Notes under the pieces: generated by a model
Database searches by the model: none
The model's input: the letters and a program-made list of their open reading frames with translations, nothing else
What the model was told of the DNA's origin: nothing
Made by a program: the position numbers and the translations under genes
NCBI RefSeq assembly: GCF_964199755.1
Contig: NC_133896.1
Coordinates: 93,186,200 to 93,250,199 of the forward strand
DNA from: Larus michahellis
Lineage: Eukaryota > Chordata > Aves > Charadriiformes > Laridae
Direction: 5' to 3'
Length of the DNA: 64,000 nucleotides
Shown here: positions 57,901 to 64,000 of the stretch, piece after piece
Numbering within the stretch: the stretch's first letter is position 1
How the letters are laid out: every line of letters starts with the position of its first letter

Positions 57901-60545
57901 GGGAGATCAGTACTGTCTTGTGACTTAGACATTCCTCATACTTTCTCACTTCCTTCACGAAATTAGTATGTGGTAACTTGTGAATCTTGACAAAATATAT
58001 AAAAAACATAGGAATCATGAGGATTTCCCTGGTCATTCCTTTCTGATTTCCTAAAGAAAAGAGTGACGTTCCCCTTATTTTGATCTAAAGTAGCTGAGGA
58101 CACTCTTTAGGGTGACAGCTCTGGTCTTTGTGGTTCTCACTTGTACACTAATTGTGTAATTACAGCTGTTTACCTCCCAAATGCCTGCTTCCATCTAGAC
58201 CACAGGAGACAGTTCGCATAGGCATCTTCCTTTACTAGCACTCTGTGCCACTTCAGTCTGTTTGTAGTACCAAGATTGTCCACATAATGTGTGAGGGTGG
58301 CAGCAGCTCACATCTGGATGCAAAATGTACAGACATACCTCTCCTTAAATAGTTTTCAGAACATCATCAGCAAATGAGAGACTTGACTCAGTAGACATGA
58401 TCTCTCTCTCACTCTCTGCCCCTCCTCATTTAAAAATAAATGAGGCTGTAGGAAGACTTGAGGGGCAACAACAGTAGAATAAGAAGAATAAATGTGAGAG
58501 GTGGATCATTAGGTGATTAATAGGGAAGTTTCTTTTTTTTTTTTTCTTGAAGCTTCTTAAGCAGATCAGGTCAGGATTTCCTAGAATGACCTACAACTAT
58601 GCTGTGCCATTTAGTAAATGGTCACAAGCAATTATGTCTTTGATATTATGAAAATTATAAATGAAAACAAAATTTAATGTAGATAGGAGGGAGTATCACT
58701 TCTTCCTCCAATGTTGTTAGGACAAAAAAAAAAAAGGAAGTTTTATTTCTAGTTCTCTTGCATGTCCTTTTATAATAGCCTTACTGAAGCTTTATTGCTT
58801 TATATGAGCAGGAGGAAAAATGCCAGTGTATTTGAGTTCAGATGGTACAAACAAAAGAGATAAAGATAAACATTCTAAAAGCAGTGAAGTATTTTCCCAT
58901 CTGTTGTTATTTGCAGACACCTTAAAAAAAAAAAAGTGTATTGTGTAACAGGTTTTAGGTTATTGGCATTGGTTTTCTTCTCTTAACTTTTCCAAAAGCT
59001 CTGGGAATGGTCTGGTTGCCCTAGGAAACTGTCAGATGGTTTGCATCGGGAATGTGTACTCTGGGAAAAGTTGAGATAGATCTCTCCTGCCCTTTAATCC
59101 CTCCTACATTTTCCTTGGAAAAAGATGGTGCACGTTGTGACCAGTCTGGTGCCAGCTGGTCAGCCAGCGCATACGTGCTGCGGAGCCGGTCACAGACCCG
59201 AGAGGGATCCAGTCTCTTACCTGCGGTGTCAGCGCTGACTTCACTCCTCCTCCTCTGCTCAGTCTCAGGTTTTTGTAAACATCTGGGTATTTAAAGATAC
59301 TTGGGAGGTTTCTTTTAGGTCGGTCAGTGGGCCTGGCTGTTATTGTGAGTGGGTGGCTGAAGAGACACGGTGCAGTAACAAGAAAACCTTGGTTTTCTCA
59401 GAAACCAAACTGAAAGATATCAAAGGGATTTTTACTCTTACCAGGAAAACCAGTCCTTTTCAATTTCCTGTACAGTAGTCTTAACAGGTTACTTTTGTAG
59501 GCAAAAGTGATTGGTATACGTAGGTAACAATCACAAAGGTAAGCCTTTGAATTTAATTTCCTGCAATCATTTTAAATAATGCAAAATTCGAATAGAAGTG
59601 TTTCAAGGGAGAATAAAGAAAAGTCAGTAAATTGTGTCTTTTTATCTCAAGGGCACCTTGCTTGTGATTAAAAGCTTGAATTAAGTCCCTGGTCGAAGCT
59701 CACCTTATTTTAAAACATGCACGGAAGATTGAAAAAGAGAGCTTCAGCAGTCACTCGAATGAAGAGGACACTGTCTTGCAAAAAAAAAAAAAAAGCATTT
59801 GAGTAGTTATTATCTATGCCTTGGAATTAATCTTAGCTGTAAATCATGGCTACTTACATGAGGTGTACAAAACTAGTAAGAACCGTGAGATTGCAGCAGA
59901 TTTGGACTGTTAGTAGCTGCATATTAAAAAGATTCTTTCTGTCTCATACAGAAGAATGGAGTAGCTTTATTAATTTGGGGAAGATTGGTTCATACAGCCA
60001 AAGATAACAGATTTGAAGATTTTCTTTTAAAAATTAAATTTAGGGTTGGAAACACTTCCTAAATAAAGAGTGAAAAGTAATGTCAAATAAAATAATCTAG
60101 ACTAACTTTTTCTTAAAAAGCTAGATCTGCTGAGTGCAAATGTTTTGAAGAAAAGATTTCATAAAATAAGTTGCCAAGTAAGGTGATTTGGTTTTGAGTT
60201 TTCTAGTCTCCTTTTTCAGAACTGTAGAGGAGATTAAATTACATTAAATTTAAATCTCCAGAACACAAAATATCTTTTCATTTATGGGAATGACATTGCA
60301 TTTACATTAAAATTGATATTTCAGGTTGATACTGCAAGGGCTGTAAACTACATAAAGCTTAAGGGAACCTCGGTACTAAATAAATATAAATGTTGAATTC
60401 CTTCTTCGTCTGACTGAATAATTTGGAATTTGCTAGATTCTCTCTGCAGAAGGCATTCAGCTGAGTCACATGAGTGTATTTCATGAGTGAACTTAAAATA
60501 CATTTGCCCCTGAGCTTATAAAGCAAATACCTGTCTTCTGCTTTA

Positions 60546-60627
60546 GAGAATCAGTGAAGGAATCTCTCCCTGAAGAAGTATTACTCGAGGTGGAAGAAGT
60601 AAAGAGAAACCCATTGCCAAAGCTCTG
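60546..60627 (+). other. Weak candidate exon (plus strand)
   Basis: A good acceptor ('ctgtcttctgctttag') precedes a short purine-rich frame, ESVKESLPEEVLLEVEEV, ending in TGA at 60630-60632; a possible donor is CTG|gtgata near 60,628. It could be an untranslated USF3 exon or chance. Purine-rich composition resembles exonic splicing enhancers but proves nothing. Confidence 0.2.
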
Positions 60628-61810
60628 GTGATACAACAGCTGCAAGGAAGAAATGGAGACAGTATAAACATTATTCGTCAGCATGCAGAAGTCTCCACCT
60701 AGACAGGTTTTGGTTTTTTTTTTAATTTGCAGAGCCCATATTTTCAGCAGCTCTTAAGAATATCACCTTCCTGTTGTTGCCAGCTTTGTTTTGAGCTGTA
60801 TCAAATAAAATGCAAAGGTTTTTGTCCTTACAGAGTAAGAATAGGAGAAAAACAACTTCAGTTCACCATGTTTCTTGTTGTACAATCTAGCAATAGAAAC
60901 CCCGGAGTTGTATACGAGTGCTGTTTAACAAACTTAAACACCTCTTTTCAGGTAGACTATTAGAAATTGAAATAAACTAACTGGTTAATTAGATAATATG
61001 TACAGTGTTGGCTTTTTTTTTTATCGCACCCACAAAACTGCTTTGAAACTCTTGGGGAAACACTGGTTGAAAAGTAAACTTTTATAAACTTGACTTAAAG
61101 TAATGCCACAGTAAAGTGGAAAGTAAAGTAAAGTTAGAATAATAGTCATTGCATTCCTGTGCCCTGTCTTCTGTGTGAAATGGGCTGTAGATCCCAGTAG
61201 AGCTGAAGTATATCAAGTGCACATTTAAAGGTATTTATGTTTGATAGTTTGTGAGGCTTATACACTCAGTGTATATTGAGTGGCAACTGGTTTGAAATAT
61301 GCAGGGAATGGCATCACTTGAACATAATTTTTTTTTTTAAAAAGGCAGGAGAAGAAACAAACGGGGAGTCTTTGACACCTTGTAATAAGGACTTTACATT
61401 TTCTCAAGATCAAAAAATGGTTACAAGCTGCATTAATACATTTCAGCACAAACTTCCACTAAGGCCTTGCCTGTCTTCCCAAATACTATATACAAGGTGT
61501 TGCTGAATCATTCAAGGCACCTGCTAAGGAAGAAGAAATAAGGCAATTGGAAAACTCTGTAGACTGTGACTTTGGGAGATAGGGATGCTGCTATTAGAAA
61601 TAAGAATTGAGTTGAAGGGACATGGACCCTGGGCAGAAGAATATAGCAGTATGGAGAGCTCGTGTTGGGAAGGAGAAGTGGGTGCTCTGACTTAGGGCAG
61701 GATGAAGATGGGGACGCAGATGTGATCTAAACTGTGCAGGGAGAAGCAAGTGGAGTCAGAAGAGCTGTGTCTGTTCTGGGGGAGAGCATTTGTGGGTGGG
61801 TGCTTTTTTA

Positions 61811-63090
61811 TCACAGAATGGTTCGGGTTGGAAGGGACCTTAAAGATCATCTAGTTCCAGCCCCCCTGCCATGGGCAGGGACACCTCTCACTAGACCAGG
61901 TTGCTCAAAGCCCTATCCAGCCTGGCCTTGAACACTTCCAGGGATGGGGCATTCACAACTTCCCTGGGCAACCTGTTCCAGTGGCTCACCTCCCTCACAG
62001 TAAAGAATTTCTTCCTGATATCCCATCTAAATCTACCCTCTTTCAGTTTGAGGCCCGTGTCCTATCATTACACTCCCTGATGAAGAGTTTGTCCCCATCT
62101 TTCCTGTAGGCCCCCTTTAGGTACTGGAAGGCTGCAGTAAGGCCTCCCTGAAGCCTGCTCTGCTCCAGGCTGAACGACCCCAACTCTCGCAGCCTGTCTT
62201 CATAGGAGAGGTGCTCCACCCCTCGGATCATCTTTGTGGCCCTCTGCTGGATCTGTTCCAACAGGTCCATGTCCTTATTGTGTTGAGGACTCCAGAGCTG
62301 GACGCAGCGCTCCAGGTGGGGTCTCACCAGAGCACAATAGAGGGGCAGAATCACCTCCCTTGATCTGCTGGCCATGCTTCTTTTGATGCAGCCCAGGATA
62401 CAGTTGGCTTTCTGGGCTGCAAGTGCGCATTGCCAGCTCATGTTGAGCTTCTCATCCGCCAGCACCCCCAAATCCTTCTCCTCAGGGCTGTTCTCAAGCC
62501 ATTGTCCACCCAACATGTTTTTGTGCCTGGGATTGCCATGCCCAGGTGCAGGACCTTGCATTTGGCCTGGTTGAACTTCATGAGGTTCGCATAGGCCCAC
62601 CTCTCAAGCCTGTCCAGGTCCCTCTGGATGGCATCCCTTTCCTCCAGTGTGTTGACCGCGCTACACAGCTTGGTGGTGTTGGTAAACTTGGCTGAGAGTG
62701 CACTCGATCTCACTGTCCGTGGCACCGACAAAGATGTTAAACAGCACTGGTCCCAGTACTGGCTCCTGAGGAACGCCACTTGTCACTGGTTTCCATGTGG
62801 ACATTGAGCCGTTGACTGCAAGCCTTTGAGTGCAGTCATCTAGCCAGTTCCTTATCCACTGAGTGGTCCATCCATCAAATCCATGCTTTTCCATTTTAGA
62901 GATCAGGATGCAGTGTGGGACAGTGTCAGCTTTGCATAAGTTCAGGTAGATGACGTCAGTTGCTCTTCCCTTACCTACCAATGCTGTGGCAACATCGTAG
63001 ACGGCCACCAAATTTGTCACCAAATTTATACCCTTTACCTTCACACAGTGGTGCTTTATCTGTAGCCTTGCGTGGTAACTGGCCATCTAA
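61811..63090 (-). mobile_element. CR1 LINE, longest copy in the window, minus orientation
   Basis: The 3' end is at 61,811 ('cacagaatggttcgggttgg'). On the minus strand, 63086-62661 encodes reverse transcriptase ([52 protein letters not shown]). The sequence then shifts frame before the expected FADD motif, and the rest follows in other frames at 62779-62438 and 62600-62043 ([48 protein letters not shown]). At least two frameshifts make it non-functional. Confidence 0.95.
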
Positions 63091-64000
63091 ATTCACACTA
63101 ATGCTTTCTATATTAAATACACTGTAATACAGAATTCCTCCTTTGGTTCTGAAGTTGTATAAATTTGCAAGATTAAAAAGATATGGCTCCTTGGTGAATA
63201 CGTTAGTCTTTCAGAAATGCTAAGTTCACTGAAACTGAGACCACTTTCATCTTTTTGCTCTGATTTCCAGGATGCTTGCTGTGGTCTGTTAACGCCCTGT
63301 AACAGATACATCAACTCTGTCCTTACAGACAGTGGACAAAAGTGAAGAAATGGGTTACGTGACTGCCATGTGATGCAATCCAGCATCTCCCTTTTTCTAA
63401 GCATAACGTTTGAGAGCTTTGCTGTACCAGAACTGTGTCCACATGCTCTGTGCTCGCATCCTTACCCCACTACACAGAAACAGTACTGTATGTGCTAAAT
63501 TAAATAAAATAACCCTTTTGCCCCCATGAATAGGTATTTTACCTGATACGCACAGTATTGTCATAATGGTGGATGTATGACAGCATAGTGTTACCAGCTA
63601 GCTGCTCTGCTGCTTCTGTCTTTGCTCGTAGCCTTAATGGATAGAGGTTCTGATGGGCTGCTTTGACACAAATGAAAAAATACCCACTGAAACACCCTGT
63701 GCCGACCCAATCTTCCAATGTATGTGTGAACATCTCTGTGGTTGCCAGCAGTGTAAAAGATGCCTGGGCTCTAAACAGATTTACTTTTTTTTTTTTTTTT
63801 TTAATGATCAGAATTGCACACCTGCTAAACCCTCCCAGGGAGAGTATTGCTGACCATCACCAGCTACACACAGGAGGGATAAGTTACAGATGCCTTGGGT
63901 GGGAAACTGGCTTTCCTTGCTTTCAGAGTTGTGAATTTTCACTAACCTGGAGGACCTGAGGTACCAACTGGATTAGTCTTACTACGTATAAACAAAAATA

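Larger units (their letters stand above)
49360..64000 (+). other. Putative USF3 first intron(s), or intergenic
   Basis: No exon of a known protein is recognisable up to the right edge. Contents listed separately are the 50.3 kb membrane-protein frame (minus), CR1 copies at 53.9-54.9 and 61.8-63.1 kb, and splice-site-bounded candidate exons near 59.2 and 60.5 kb. The stretches 50.6-53.8, 55.0-59.0, 59.3-60.5 and 63.1-64.0 kb show only AT-rich DNA and homopolymers (T run near 63,785-63,802, A run near 59,780). Confidence 0.5.

Noticed and set aside
49360-64000. Search for the USF3 bHLH coding exon (AVERHRKKKIN-type sequence)
   Set aside because: Not found on the plus strand by eye. It must lie right of the window if the synteny inference is correct.

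Overview
This is vertebrate nuclear DNA, most likely from a bird. Genes are split into short exons with GT-AG introns. Two CpG islands mark promoters. The recognisable interspersed repeats are CR1-type LINEs, whose 3' ends carry the usual 'ttccaac...attctgtga' tail. No bacterial or viral gene, CRISPR array, rRNA or tRNA is visible. Almost all open frames in the window are chance frames in introns, CpG islands or CR1 copies.

Left third (1-21,235, minus strand): the 5' two thirds of ATP6V1A, the catalytic A subunit of the vacuolar H+-ATPase. A non-coding first exon lies in the CpG island near 21.1-21.2 kb. A 12.9 kb first intron follows, then nine coding exons between 8,236 and 601 encoding residues 1 to about 409 of roughly 617. 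The gene runs off the left edge. All junctions I derived keep frame, and the P-loop falls at residues 250-257.

Middle (21.6-44.7 kb, plus strand): complete NAA50 (N-alpha-acetyltransferase 50, a GNAT enzyme), five coding exons giving 170 residues. Its first coding exon carries only 8 coding bases. Intron 1 is 14.2 kb and intron 4 holds a CR1 copy. A long, T/G-rich 3' UTR candidate extends to a poly(A) signal at 44,635. ATP6V1A and NAA50 are divergent and share one CpG-island promoter with CCAAT, ETS and CACGTG motifs.

Right part (48.6-64 kb): a second CpG island with six CCAAT boxes in about 230 bp and a strong plus-strand splice donor at 49,359. From the conserved vertebrate gene order (ATP6V1A, NAA50, USF3) I infer this is the promoter and non-coding first exon of USF3. 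I found no USF3 bHLH coding exon inside the window. The remaining DNA would then be its first intron(s), with two long CR1 copies (53.9-54.9 kb plus; 61.8-63.1 kb minus).

The least explained items are two. One is a minus-strand 85-codon frame at 50.3-50.6 kb with a splice acceptor, signal-peptide-like start, one membrane segment and a downstream poly(A) signal. The other is a disabled minus-strand protein relic at 23.7-24.4 kb that I could not name. I found no convincing new multi-gene system.
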